A stretch of DNA of 64,000 bases from Variimorphobacter saccharofermentans (GCF_014174405.1 NZ_JACEGA010000001.1:3078501-3142500), one strand, 5' to 3'. Counted from the first letter of the stretch, positions 17,611 through 26,026 are shown. Notes: generated by a model not told the origin, from the letters alone. Numbers and translations are program-made.

Positions 17611-17640
17611 AAACTGGGAGCATAGAATTGCTCCCAGTTT
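17611..17640. terminator. Bidirectional terminator (HxlR / deacetylase)
   Basis: A perfect 12-base stem, AAACTGGGAGCA (17611-17622) with its complement (17629-17640), has a 6-base loop and flanking A- and T-rich runs. It lies between convergent genes. Confidence 0.88.
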
Positions 17641-17684
17641 ACACAATCTTTTTACTTAATAACTTAATAATACTATTTCCATCT

Positions 17685-18470
17685 CTACTTCATTCTCTGC
17701 CTACCGGTATGATCAATTACATAATTCCCCCGATAAATCAATTTAGATATGGGTACCAATTCATATCCTTGATCCTTTAATCCCATGATTACAACTTCCA
17801 ATGCCTTCGGTGTATATTTTGCCCCATTGTGCATCAATATAATCGAACCGTTCCCGAGCTTTTTATTCACGGTACAGCGTTTGACGATATCATCCACTCC
17901 GTAATCCTTCCAATCCAGAGAATCCACATCCCACTGTATCGTATAGTAATTACACTCTCTTGCTGTGCCAACCAGCGTATTGTTATAATCTCCATAGGGA
18001 GGGCGGAACAAATTCATCTCAATACCGGTGAGTTCCTTGACGCGATTATGTGCCTTCATAATCTCTTCCTTACACTCCTCTTTGGTAAGCTGAGACATCT
18101 GTTTATGGTTTTCACTATGATTACCAAGATCATGGCCTGCTGCAGCAATTGCTTTCACATCCTCTGGATATTTTTCAATCCATTCCCCTGTCATAAAAAA
18201 TGTAACCTTAACATTATGTTTTTTCAAAATATCAAGAATGGTTTTCGTATCCTCATTCCCCCAGGCCGCATCAAAGCTGAGTGCAACTTTCTTTTCCTCC
18301 GTATCTACACAATAGATTGGCAAATCCCTTCTACTACCTGTATTAGACACAGTAATCGCATTTGGAAATATCTTTATACCAAGCCCTATCATCACTATCA
18401 TGCTCAATACAACAATACCGATTTTTACGAATAAGGTACCATTTGATTGTATTTGATCATTTGGTTCCAT
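17685..18470 (-). CDS. Membrane-anchored polysaccharide deacetylase (NodB domain)
   Basis: Metal-dependent N-deacetylase, probably acting on peptidoglycan or another N-acetylated wall glycan. One N-terminal membrane segment (LFVKIGIVVLSMIVMIGLGI) exports it. The NodB motifs are visible: motif 1 as SFDAAWG (PdaA/PdaB-like in place of TFDDG), motif 2 as HDLGNHSENH, motif 3 as RPPYGDYN, and a C-terminal ILMHNG. The length is 261 residues from the ATG at 18470. A GTG at 18512 would add 14 residues without a better ribosome binding site. The type resembles sporulation-associated deacetylases, but no sporulation gene is adjacent. Confidence 0.9.
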   Translation of the reverse strand: MEPNDQIQSNGTLFVKIGIVVLSMIVMIGLGIKIFPNAITVSNTGSRRDLPIYCVDTEEKKVALSFDAAWGNEDTKTILDILKKHNVKVTFFMTGEWIEKYPEDVKAIAAAGHDLGNHSENHKQMSQLTKEECKEEIMKAHNRVKELTGIEMNLFRPPYGDYNNTLVGTARECNYYTIQWDVDSLDWKDYGVDDIVKRCTVNKKLGNGSIILMHNGAKYTPKALEVVIMGLKDQGYELVPISKLIYRGNYVIDHTGRQRMK

Positions 18471-18543
18471 CACATCACCACAACTAGGTTTCTTAATATA
18501 ATATATTTCCACAGCTAGGTCACTATACTTACTCTACAGCATA

Positions 18544-19002
18544 TCACTTCATTTGTGTATGTTTATGCTCATTTAAAATCAATTTATCCAGTACTGCTTT
18601 ATAAACCAAAACGATTTGTGCGTCAATGTAACAGAATTTATTGGCTATGAATTCATATGTTTTGTATACAAAGCAAATACTCATTAAGATAAGTGCTGCT
18701 ATGGTTAATTCCGGTTGAATTGATTTGGATATCAAGAAAATAGATGCAGACAGATAAAACAAAAATGCCACAAAAAAGTTTCTACTAATTCGAAAAGCAA
18801 GAAGCATCGTATCATTTAGCCGATTGTGCATTTTCGTAATGGATTTCAGGTCTCTGTACTTCAGTTTATCATACATATCATTAAAGATGGTTTGGCTATC
18901 ATTTATTTTTGATTCCATATTCTTTTTAAGAAAAGAAGAGTATCGGCGGTAATTCACTTCGCCTAGCTCCTTACTTATAAGTTTTTTAAATACATTCGAC
19001 AT
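18544..19002 (-). CDS. Small membrane protein of unknown function
   Basis: Not recognised. It has 152 residues: a charged, helical N-terminal half (KKLISKELGEVNYRRYSSFL), two adjacent hydrophobic segments (NFFVAFLFYLSASIFLIS and LTIAALILMSICFVY), and a short charged tail ending HKHTQMK. The start at 19002 has AGGTGA six bases upstream; an ATG at 19020 has none. It lies 31 bases before the deacetylase gene frame in the same direction and may be co-transcribed with it. Confidence 0.65.
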   Translation of the reverse strand: MSNVFKKLISKELGEVNYRRYSSFLKKNMESKINDSQTIFNDMYDKLKYRDLKSITKMHNRLNDTMLLAFRISRNFFVAFLFYLSASIFLISKSIQPELTIAALILMSICFVYKTYEFIANKFCYIDAQIVLVYKAVLDKLILNEHKHTQMK

Positions 19003-19364
19003 AAATTCACCTACTCTCATTAACGATAATCGGATCCGATTGTATCAATACTAAATTATTTGGAACATCAATTCCGTTAATTTATCTAAATTATATATTA
19101 CTATTATTCGCTGAGGACATAAAATAAAACTCTGCAAATGCTGTCACTCTTTCCTTATAAATCTATCTCATATATCGGTAATATCCATTACAACCACATA
19201 TTTTTTAACAATTTATCGCTTTTTCAATGTTTTATTAACAAATTGTTCATAATATATCCATACAAAAATCATATATGTCTTTTATAATATAAGTAGTTCG
19301 AAGGAACTATTAAATAATTAGATTAACCATTAATATGCTAATAAGATAATTTTTTTCATAAAAT

Positions 19365-19400
19365 AAGCCCGGCAGCTACCCTCCCCCCTCTACCGGGCTT
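19365..19400. terminator. Terminator in the 19003-19448 gene-free stretch
   Basis: AAGCCCGG (19365-19372) pairs with CCGGGCTT (19393-19400) around a C-rich loop. A TTTT-rich tract follows on the plus strand and TTATTTTAT on the minus strand. It ends the REC-HPt gene. The rest of 19003-19448 is AT-rich, with a TATAATATAAG -10-like site near 19289, and no gene was seen. Confidence 0.75.
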
Positions 19401-19448
19401 CTCCTCTTTTAAAAGCCACTTTGAAGAGAAAAGTCATTGTAATTATGA

Positions 19449-20522
19449 CTAATTCTCCGGGATAGAGATTGCATCTATTCCTTTTTTTATGCTCAGTATT
19501 CTGTTTAATGCTCCATCATAATTAAATTCCTGAATATCATATAAAACCAGTTGCAACTCTTTACGATTGTCACTATGATCCCGTTCAATTAATAACTCTA
19601 ACGATTTAACGATAGAATCGTATTCAAATCTCTTGATATAATATATGGTATTTGTCAAGCATTGTTCATATTCCGAGTCTGTTATGGGTGGATAAGGTGT
19701 CTCCTGCTTCTCTTTCTCATTTTTTATCATGGCATCATACTGATCTAATACCCTATGTAGTTTTGTTAACAATTCTTTCAATTGCATTTCTATTCTTAAG
19801 CATTTCTTTGTCACAGTCTTCTTAATGGTAAAATCATATTCATTATACAGCTCTGACACTGACTTAAGTAATCCTAATGCCCCAATGCTTGTTAATATGT
19901 TTTTTAGCTTGTGGATATCGTTTCTTAAATCATCTTCCGAATTAGTCCTTATATTGATACCTATACTTTCGAGATTTGCAGAAAGATCATTACATGCCAC
20001 CTTCAGTATATTTATATACTGTGTAGCACTACCTAACGCATACATTAATCCGTCCTCATAATCGATTTCCTCTACGTTGGATAACATTGCTCTAATCCGT
20101 CTACTCCAGGGATCGATACATTGATAATCCTTTTTCTCCTTATAAATAAAATCGAGATCATTAAACCATTGTTTTATAATTGTCGTAAGACCCTCCAGCT
20201 CTAATGGTTTGCAAAAAATATCGTTTGCTCCAGCCATACGATATCGGAACTTTAATTTATCCGTAACATTGGATGTAAGCGCAATAATTATCGTTTTTTG
20301 CTTATCAGGATAAATTGCACGTATCGCTCTGGTTGTTTGAATCCCATCCATTTTAGGCATAATATGATCAATAAATATCATATCATAATAATACCGTTCA
20401 ACGAAATGTAATGCTTTATCCCCCGAAGAGGCTACATTTGCACTTATATTAAATTGTTCCAACATATTGGCTAATATCATCGTATTAACCTCGTTATCAT
20501 CGACTACAAGTACTTTCAGCAT
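19449..20522 (-). CDS. Response regulator receiver with HPt-like domain
   Basis: Two-component phosphorelay protein of 357 residues. The REC domain (about residues 1-120) has the acidic pair VVDDNE, the phospho-acceptor Asp in FIDHIMPKMDG, the Thr/Ser switch ALTSN and the Lys of CKPLE. An HPt-like helical segment with DIHKLKNILTSIGALGLL follows (the His of HKLKN is the candidate phosphate carrier), then another helical domain. No DNA-binding output is seen, so it probably shuttles phosphate or signals by protein contact. The ATG at 20522 has GAGGA eight bases upstream. No kinase gene is adjacent. Confidence 0.85.
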   Translation of the reverse strand: MLKVLVVDDNEVNTMILANMLEQFNISANVASSGDKALHFVERYYYDMIFIDHIMPKMDGIQTTRAIRAIYPDKQKTIIIALTSNVTDKLKFRYRMAGANDIFCKPLELEGLTTIIKQWFNDLDFIYKEKKDYQCIDPWSRRIRAMLSNVEEIDYEDGLMYALGSATQYINILKVACNDLSANLESIGINIRTNSEDDLRNDIHKLKNILTSIGALGLLKSVSELYNEYDFTIKKTVTKKCLRIEMQLKELLTKLHRVLDQYDAMIKNEKEKQETPYPPITDSEYEQCLTNTIYYIKRFEYDSIVKSLELLIERDHSDNRKELQLVLYDIQEFNYDGALNRILSIKKGIDAISIPEN

Positions 20523-20708
20523 AGATACTATCCTCATAATAATATTGCTTCTACTTACTTTATTTTACACAGGAAATGACATAAATCAACTACTATATTT
20601 ATTTTTCCTGTATGTATCAGAAATTTATGAAATTTAACCTTTTATAAACAATATTAATTTGATATAATATTCGTTAGGTATTTAAGAATAAAACTAGGAG
20701 GTAGAATA

Positions 20709-21338
20709 ATGTCTAATGTTACTATCATGGATCACCCGTTAATTCAACATAAAATAGGAATTATGCGTCGTAAAACCACATCCACCAAGGAGTTCCGCGA
20801 TTTAGTATCCGAGGTTGCCATGTTAATCTGCTACGAGGCGACCAGAAAGCTTCCATTAGCTGATATTGAAATTGAAACTCCACTTGTAAAAACAGTTGCT
20901 AAGGAGATCGCCGGCAAAAAGCTATGTATTGTTCCTATTTTGAGAGCGGGTCTTCACATGGCCGATGGTATTCTGAATCTTATTCCCAATGCAAAAGTAG
21001 GACATGTTGGTTTATATAGAAATGAAGAAACCTTAGAACCAGTAGAGTATTTCTGCAAGCTTCCTTCCGATGCTAGCGAACGTGAGATTTTTGTAGTAGA
21101 CCCAATGTTAGCAACCGGAGGTTCTGCTGTAGCGGCAATTGATATTCTTAAGAAAAGAGGTATATCCAAGATACACTTCTTATGTCTCATAGCTGCTCCG
21201 GAAGGGGTAGAGCGTTTATCCGCAGCGCATCCTGATGTTGAGATTTATATTGGTAATCTGGATGAACGCCTCAATGATAAAGGATATATCTTACCAGGCT
21301 TAGGCGATGCCGGTGACCGTATCTACGGAACAAAATAA
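20709..21338 (+). CDS. upp: Uracil phosphoribosyltransferase
   Basis: Salvage enzyme converting uracil and PRPP to UMP; 209 residues, normal for the family. The PRPP-binding loop is [18 protein letters not shown], and [12 protein letters not shown] and [13 protein letters not shown] are characteristic. AGGAGG precedes the ATG by about seven bases. An extended -10 TGATATAAT (hexamer 20663-20668) lies 41 bases upstream. Monocistronic, with a hairpin terminator downstream. Confidence 0.97.
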   Translation: MSNVTIMDHPLIQHKIGIMRRKTTSTKEFRDLVSEVAMLICYEATRKLPLADIEIETPLVKTVAKEIAGKKLCIVPILRAGLHMADGILNLIPNAKVGHVGLYRNEETLEPVEYFCKLPSDASEREIFVVDPMLATGGSAVAAIDILKKRGISKIHFLCLIAAPEGVERLSAAHPDVEIYIGNLDERLNDKGYILPGLGDAGDRIYGTK

Positions 21339-21383
21339 GAAGAATTTTAAGAGCGAATAAGCATTAAAGCTCCTAGTAAAATT

Positions 21384-21456
21384 AGGCTGTGCTAAAATAT
21401 ATTTACAGGAATTATGACTTACCATAAAAACCTATAGATATACTTTACACAGCCCT
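21384..21456. terminator. Hairpin terminator between upp and galM, with repeat motif in the loop
   Basis: AGGCTGTG (21384-21391) pairs with CACAGCCCT-type sequence ending at 21456, and pairing extends inward (TAAAATATAT with ATATACTTTA). A T-rich tract follows. The loop contains TTATGACTTACCATAA, sharing TATGACTTACCATAA-like sequence with hairpin element A at 1839-1980. Confidence 0.65.
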
Positions 21457-21468
21457 TTTATATTTATC

Positions 21469-22530
21469 TTAATTAGTTGTTAAAAACTTATAAATCGTAA
21501 CAGAATCAAATTCCTTACCTGCTTTCAGTACACAGGATGGGAATGAAGGAATGTTACATGAATTCGGGAAGTACTGTGTCTCAAAACAAACGCCATATCT
21601 CTTCTGATATACTGCTCCGTCCTTGCTGTTATTCACAGGCTGCATAAAATTACCGGAATAAAACTGCATTCCTGGGAGATCTGTAAATACCTCCATCACG
21701 CGCCCGCTTCTGTCATCTATAAGTTCAGCGACCTTTTCTACTTCTGCTCCGCTGATATCCAGAACATAATTATGATCATAGCCGCCTGCCAGCTTTAAAG
21801 GCTCATAATCTGCATCAATATCCTGACCGATTCTCTTAATGGTTCTAAAATCCATAGGTGTTCCAGAAACATCTCTTAGTTCTCCTGTTGGAATCAATCC
21901 ATCATCCGTTGGAGTGAACTGATTTGCTTTAATCCAAACCTTGTGATCTAAGATTGAACCGGAATCATGTCCTGATAAATTAAAATATGAGTGATTCGTG
22001 AAATTAACTATGGTATCTTTATCCGACACGGCATGGTATTCTATTACCAATTCGTTATCCTCTGTTAAGCTGTAGGTTACCGAAACATCAAGATTGCCAG
22101 GGAAACCCTGTTCCATGTGCGGACTAAGTCTGGAAAATTCAACTGATATAATATCTCCATCTTCATAATACTCCGCATCATACATTACTTTATTATATCC
22201 TAAAAATCCGCTGTGGAGATTATTCTCTCCATCGTTCTTGTCTAATTCGTATACTTTACCGTTAAGCTCAAACTTAGCACCACCAATACGGTTAGCATGT
22301 CTTCCGATAAATGATCCAAAACCAGGGCCATTTTCTTCATATCCTGCAATGTTCTCAAAGCCCAATGCCACATCGGTAAAATTCCCGTTTTTATCCGGAA
22401 CAATGATACTTACTACATTAGCACCATAATTGGTAAGGGATACCTTCATTCCGTTACTATTGGTAATAGTAAATAAAGTAGCTTCCTCACCTTTACTGGT
22501 TTTCCCAAATGATTTTTGCGTGATTTCCAT
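21469..22530 (-). CDS. galM: Aldose 1-epimerase (mutarotase)
   Basis: Interconverts alpha and beta anomers of galactose or glucose; 353 residues. Family motifs are IGRHANRI, the catalytic His region NFTNHSYFNLSGH, LDISG and the Glu region CFETQYFPNSCN. AGGAG stands about seven bases before the ATG at 22530. An insertion sequence ends 27 bases upstream of the start codon, and a good minus-strand promoter lies on the far side of that element. Expression today must come from the element or be lost; the coding frame is intact. Confidence 0.95.
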   Translation of the reverse strand: MEITQKSFGKTSKGEEATLFTITNSNGMKVSLTNYGANVVSIIVPDKNGNFTDVALGFENIAGYEENGPGFGSFIGRHANRIGGAKFELNGKVYELDKNDGENNLHSGFLGYNKVMYDAEYYEDGDIISVEFSRLSPHMEQGFPGNLDVSVTYSLTEDNELVIEYHAVSDKDTIVNFTNHSYFNLSGHDSGSILDHKVWIKANQFTPTDDGLIPTGELRDVSGTPMDFRTIKRIGQDIDADYEPLKLAGGYDHNYVLDISGAEVEKVAELIDDRSGRVMEVFTDLPGMQFYSGNFMQPVNNSKDGAVYQKRYGVCFETQYFPNSCNIPSFPSCVLKAGKEFDSVTIYKFLTTN

Positions 22531-22634
22531 TTTCTCTACTCCTTAATATTATTTGTTAGTGTAAAGTATTTTACACTGATTTTTTATAAGAACCCTTTAT
22601 TTTTCAAGGGTTACAGAGCTTTTTAAAATAAAAA

Positions 22635-22705
22635 AACAATGACCCCCTATTTTCAGTTATAATTGAAGTTACCACACAACAAAATACTGAAGAAAGGTCA
22701 TTGTT
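22635..22705 (+). promoter_or_regulatory. Hairpin over the transposase ribosome binding site
   Basis: AACAATGACC (22635-22644) is a perfect complement of GGTCATTGTT (22696-22705), which directly abuts the ATG and includes the GG of the ribosome binding site. A TATAAT at 22658-22663 lies between the arms, so transcripts from it would lack the left arm. Only read-through transcripts would fold and hide the site. This is the logic known for IS10-type elements; inferred here. Confidence 0.5.
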
Positions 22706-24163
22706 ATGGACTCAATTATACTCTATTTAATTAACATTATTCAAGAGCAGTACAAACAAATCTGCTATTTACTTCTCTTTATCTGCAAATATATTCCTCT
22801 CAAGCAGTGGGCTTTCGATGATTCCCATTCCCCTGAGTACCAAAAATTCAAGGTTGATAAACTTCCTACTGTGTACACTCCTGCAACCTTCGATTATCAG
22901 CTTTACATAGCTTATATCAAACACCGCTATGGTTACCTGATTAAACCAATCAAACGCCGTTCCGAATCTGATATCCCAAAGGATTTGGTCTGTCCCCGCT
23001 GCGGTGCTCCTCACGATTACTTATACAAAAACAATGGCGCCAAAGGTCAATTCATGTGCAAGGTCTGTGAGGAACTCTTTAACTCCGATAACATTTATAA
23101 GCATACCATCGAGCTTCGCTGCCCTTACTGTGGTAACATCTTGGTTCCCAAGAAGGAGCGTAAGTTCTTCCGTATCCACAAGTGTACCAATCGTAAATGT
23201 AGCTATTACCTAGCCAATAAACGTAAGCTTCCACCAGATCTGAAACCGGAAGAAAAACACAAATATAAGCTCCACTATATCTATCGTGAGTTCACGATGG
23301 ATTTCTTTCGCATGGACTTACACTCCCTTCCGTCAAATGCCACGGGCTTCAGTTTCAAGAAGTTTTCTCCTCATATACTGGGATTGGTTCTAACCTATCA
23401 TGTAAACCTAAAGCTCTCCACCAGACAGACTTCTCATGCATTGAAAGAGGTTCACGGTATCGACATTTCCCACACTACTGTTGCCAGTTATGCTATGACC
23501 GCGGCTTGTGTCATTAAGCCTTTCGTAGACACCTACGATTATAAACCATCCAACATCCTCTCTGCCGATGAAACCTACATCAAAAAGCTCGGTAAAAAGC
23601 ATTATGTCTGGATTATCATGGATGCATGTAAAAAGAGCATCCTTGGCTATCAGGTCTCCGATAACCGGAGTGTCGGTCCCTGTATTCTTGCCATGCGCAT
23701 GGCCTTCGAGAAGTTCAAAGTGTTTCCCTCAAAGCTTCTGAAATTCATTGCTGACGGTTATAGTGCCTATCCTCTGGCAGCCCAGTATATAAAAGCTCAG
23801 AAAGGATGGGACTTTGACGTAACACAGGTAATCGGACTTACAAATGATGATGCTGTTTCAACCGAATTCCGTTGGGTCAAACAGGTTGTGGAACGTTTAA
23901 ATCGTACCTTCAAGATGTCCTACCGCATCACCAATGGTTATAACAGTGATGAGGGTGCCTTGTACGGAGTTTCCCTGTGGGTTGCTTATTACAACTTCCT
24001 AAGACCGCATCCCCATAATTACTGGAAACCTTTAAATGAGATAGATGAATTCGAGAAAGTAGGGAACATGCCCGCCAAGTGGATTATCCTCATCCGTTTG
24101 GGGCAGCAAAAAATCTTGGAAATGCAGAAATCCTCCGCTGTGTCAGGTAATACCTGTTCCTAG
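22706..24163 (+). CDS. DDE transposase with N-terminal zinc ribbons
   Basis: Transposase of 485 residues. Two Cys4-type zinc ribbons occupy roughly residues 95-185 (CPRCGAPHDY with CKVCEELF, and CPYCGNIL with CTNRKCSYY). The catalytic triad candidates are Asp in LSADETYIKKLG, Asp in FIADGYSAYP and Glu in VVERLNRTFK. The C terminus YYNFLRPH is typical of rve/IS6-like catalytic domains. The gene is full length and may be active. The GAAAGG site upstream is buried in a hairpin. The exact IS family was not assigned. Confidence 0.9.
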   Translation: MDSIILYLINIIQEQYKQICYLLLFICKYIPLKQWAFDDSHSPEYQKFKVDKLPTVYTPATFDYQLYIAYIKHRYGYLIKPIKRRSESDIPKDLVCPRCGAPHDYLYKNNGAKGQFMCKVCEELFNSDNIYKHTIELRCPYCGNILVPKKERKFFRIHKCTNRKCSYYLANKRKLPPDLKPEEKHKYKLHYIYREFTMDFFRMDLHSLPSNATGFSFKKFSPHILGLVLTYHVNLKLSTRQTSHALKEVHGIDISHTTVASYAMTAACVIKPFVDTYDYKPSNILSADETYIKKLGKKHYVWIIMDACKKSILGYQVSDNRSVGPCILAMRMAFEKFKVFPSKLLKFIADGYSAYPLAAQYIKAQKGWDFDVTQVIGLTNDDAVSTEFRWVKQVVERLNRTFKMSYRITNGYNSDEGALYGVSLWVAYYNFLRPHPHNYWKPLNEIDEFEKVGNMPAKWIILIRLGQQKILEMQKSSAVSGNTCS

Positions 24164-24177
24164 ATTAAGGAGCCAGA

Positions 24178-24339
24178 GGTGGTACCCAGCCACCGGAAGT
24201 TTACTTCCGGCTTGACCTTGAATGCAATAAAAAGTAATGCTACAATGCTGTGAATACGACGGTAAGAACTTCCTGTTCCTGAGTTACTTCGCCGTCGGTG
24301 AAACCTTCAGAGCATTACTTTTTGTTGCAATCAAGGTTG
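24178..24339 (+). other. Structured non-coding 3' region of the insertion sequence
   Basis: Immediately after the transposase stop there are two small hairpins, GGTGG/CCACC (24178-24194) and CCGGAAGT/ACTTCCGG (24193-24210). A large stem follows: CCTTGAATGCAATAAAAAGT and on (24216-24241) pairs with 24311-24336 with two mismatches over 26 bases. Inside it CGACGG (24257-24262) pairs with CCGTCG (24292-24297). No coding frame was seen. It could be a terminator, a transposase-bound end structure or a small RNA. Confidence 0.55.
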
Positions 24340-24493
24340 GCGTAGTCTGCCACTGCATAAATTTCTAGTTAAAATATTTGCTTTTTCAATGTTCAAAGGA
24401 TCATATTTCTTTACATCAGTTTTTCATACCAAACTTTACACTACCTATTATTTCGGGTTACTTTCTGGTACAACAATCAATATAACCTACAAA

Positions 24494-24542
24494 AGTACAC
24501 TGTACTAGCTTATAATTATAGCATATTTATACAAAAGTGCAA
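24494..24542 (-). promoter_or_regulatory. Orphaned minus-strand promoter with palindromic operator (former galM promoter)
   Basis: TTGCAC (24542-24537), a 16-base spacer and TATAAT (24520-24515) point leftward towards galM. The palindrome AGTACACTGTACT (24494-24506) covers the start region and looks like a repressor site. The insertion sequence at 22557-24443 now separates it from galM. Confidence 0.65.
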
Positions 24543-24556
24543 ATATTTTTATTGAT

Positions 24557-24585
24557 TTGACACAGTGTAAAACCAATGCTATACT
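24557..24585 (+). promoter_or_regulatory. Sigma-A promoter of the cobalamin-riboswitch operon
   Basis: TTGACA (24557-24562), a 17-base spacer and TATACT (24580-24585) lie just upstream of the riboswitch on the same strand, back to back with the orphaned galM promoter. Confidence 0.8.
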
Positions 24586-24609
24586 TATTAAGCATATTTG
24601 TGCAAAGGG

Positions 24610-24825
24610 TATTAAGTGTTCAAATATTCACTCATAGTTTCTGTGAATATTTGAAATAATAGGGAAACAGGTGAAAATCCTGTACGGTCTCGCCGCTGTA
24701 ATTGGGGAGTTTACTTCAGCAAGTTGATCTTGTTAACATCACTGGAACTGTGTTGTAAATCAGCCTTCTGGGAAGATATGAAGTAAATTATGATCCAAGA
24801 GTCAGAAGACCTGCTTAATTACCGT
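24610..24825 (+). promoter_or_regulatory. Cobalamin (B12) riboswitch
   Basis: The conserved core is easy to read: AGGGAAACAGGTGAAAATCC, then ACGGTCTCGCCGCTGTAA from 24684, CACTGG near 24740, GGGAAGA near 24770, and the B12 box GTCAGAAGACCTGC (24801-24814). A leading 13-base hairpin (TTCAAATATTCAC at 24619-24631 with 24643-24655) precedes the aptamer. The leader continues into a terminator and then a DUF4430 gene and an ECF S-component gene, so cobalamin should repress them. Confidence 0.93.
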
Positions 24826-24847
24826 ACCATATGTTCCACGAGGATTT

Positions 24848-24906
24848 GGACAAGGGTACAATAAAGTCCAACTGCGTTACGGCGGTTTTATTTTATTGTC
24901 CTTTTT
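24848..24906 (+). terminator. Riboswitch expression-platform terminator
   Basis: ACAATAAA (24858-24865) pairs with TTTATTGT (24892-24899), AACTGC (24870-24875) with GGCGGTT-type sequence (24882-24887), and GGACAA/TTGTCC closes the outside. CTTTTTCC follows. It lies after the B12 box and before the first gene, as expected for transcriptional control. Confidence 0.75.
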
Positions 24907-25005
24907 CCTTTTGTGGGTAAAGGCTTTTTTTATTGTATCACTAGGAAAGAGCTCCCCCATTATATATACGGGGGTATCTTACCTAATATCACAGGAGGAT
25001 TGGAT

Positions 25006-25410
25006 ATGGAAGAAAAAAACAATGTACGAAGATCACTGATCGCATTCGGTGTGCTGATAGTACTGGCAATCGTCATGCTAATCGCTTATTTTCAGCTCAG
25101 ACCGACAGGATCAACCGGAAAGAAGGAAATTGAAGTAGAGGTCATAATTCCAGAGAAAGAGAATGAAGAATTTACATTGCATACCAATGCTGAATTTCTT
25201 CGTCAAGCATTGGAGGAAGCAGAATTGGTGAAAGGTATCGAGAGTGAATATGGTCTTTTTATTACCGAAGTAAATGGCAGAGTTGCAGATGATACGAAGC
25301 AGGAATGGTGGTGTATAACCAAGAATAAGGAGAACGTTAATTATGGTGTGGATGAAATAGCGATAAATGATGGCGATCATTATGAAATCACACTAACCGT
25401 CGGATATTAA
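25006..25410 (+). CDS. Membrane-anchored DUF4430 (transcobalamin-like) protein
   Basis: Probable surface corrinoid-binding protein, 134 residues. A short cytoplasmic start (MEEKNNVRRS) leads to a single membrane segment (LIAFGVLIVLAIVMLIAYF), and an exported domain ends WWCITKNKENVNYGVDEIAI and GDHYEITLTVGY, typical of DUF4430, which is related to the C-terminal domain of transcobalamin. AGGAGG stands seven bases before the ATG at 25006. Control by a cobalamin riboswitch and linkage to an ECF S component support a role in B12 capture. Binding is inferred, not shown. Confidence 0.85.
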   Translation: MEEKNNVRRSLIAFGVLIVLAIVMLIAYFQLRPTGSTGKKEIEVEVIIPEKENEEFTLHTNAEFLRQALEEAELVKGIESEYGLFITEVNGRVADDTKQEWWCITKNKENVNYGVDEIAINDGDHYEITLTVGY

Positions 25411-25455
25411 ATAAGTAATTTACTTCGTAAACACAGAAGATTGGGGTGATATCCT

Positions 25456-25956
25456 ATACGAATTAAGGATATTGTTATTATCAGTTTAATGGCAGATATT
25501 ATGTTCATTGCGCAGGTTGCACTACGGTTTATTCCGAACGTCGAATTAATCTCCCTGTTTATCATTCTTTTTACCCTGATTTTAGGCTGGAAGACACTGT
25601 ATATCATATATGTATTCGTTGCAATTGAAGCTTTGATATACGGATTTGGCCTATGGGTCATTAATTACTTATATATATGGGCATTTTTATTTTTCATAAC
25701 AATGCTATTTAAAAAATATCAGTCAAAGTTATTTATGGCTGTTATATCGGGTATCTTCGGCTTTACCTTTGGTGCTCTATGTTCCATACCTTATTTTATA
25801 ACAGGGGGCGCAGCTTCCGGCATCGCATACTGGATTGCCGGACTTCGATTTGATATCATCCACGGAATATCGAACTTTATTATTGCCTTTATACTTTATA
25901 AGCCATTCTACAGTATCATTGAACAAGCATCTAAGCGATTATATACGCAATCATAA
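25456..25956 (+). CDS. ECF transporter S component, probable corrinoid specificity
   Basis: Integral membrane substrate-binding subunit of an energy-coupling-factor transporter, with five to six hydrophobic segments (LISLFIILFTLILGW, IIYVFVAIEALIYGFGLWVI, AVISGIFGFTFGALC). It probably works with the DUF4430 protein 45 bases upstream under the same B12 riboswitch. The start is odd. The first ATG (25489) has no ribosome binding site. The in-frame sequence RIKDIVIISLM before it looks like a native S-component N terminus and follows GGGGTGAT by five bases at an ATA codon (25456). I chose the ATA start tentatively, giving 166 residues. The alternative is ATG 25489, giving 155 residues. Confidence 0.75.
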   Translation: MRIKDIVIISLMADIMFIAQVALRFIPNVELISLFIILFTLILGWKTLYIIYVFVAIEALIYGFGLWVINYLYIWAFLFFITMLFKKYQSKLFMAVISGIFGFTFGALCSIPYFITGGAASGIAYWIAGLRFDIIHGISNFIIAFILYKPFYSIIEQASKRLYTQS

Positions 25957-25986
25957 TTTACATTTTATGCTATTTTCCTTGTAAAA

Positions 25987-26026
25987 AAAGGTTATCCTTA
26001 AGGAGTGTTCCTTAAGGATAACCTTT
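25987..26026. terminator. Bidirectional terminator (ECF S component / csp)
   Basis: A perfect 18-base stem (AAAGGTTATCCTTAAGGA at 25987-26004 with 26009-26026) has a 4-base loop and is flanked by an A-run on the left. It lies between convergent genes. Confidence 0.9.

Larger units (their letters stand above)
22557..24443 (+). mobile_element. DDE insertion sequence, about 1.9 kb
   Basis: The ends carry inverted TAGTGTAAAGT (22557-22567) and ACTTTACACTA (24433-24443). If the outer TA pairs are the target duplication, the element proper is 22559-24441. The left end also folds on itself (GTGTAAA-gtat-TTTACAC). It holds one transposase gene, a hairpin over the transposase ribosome binding site, and about 280 bases of structured non-coding DNA after the gene. 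It sits between galM and the promoter that probably once served galM. Ends were found by eye. Confidence 0.75.
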
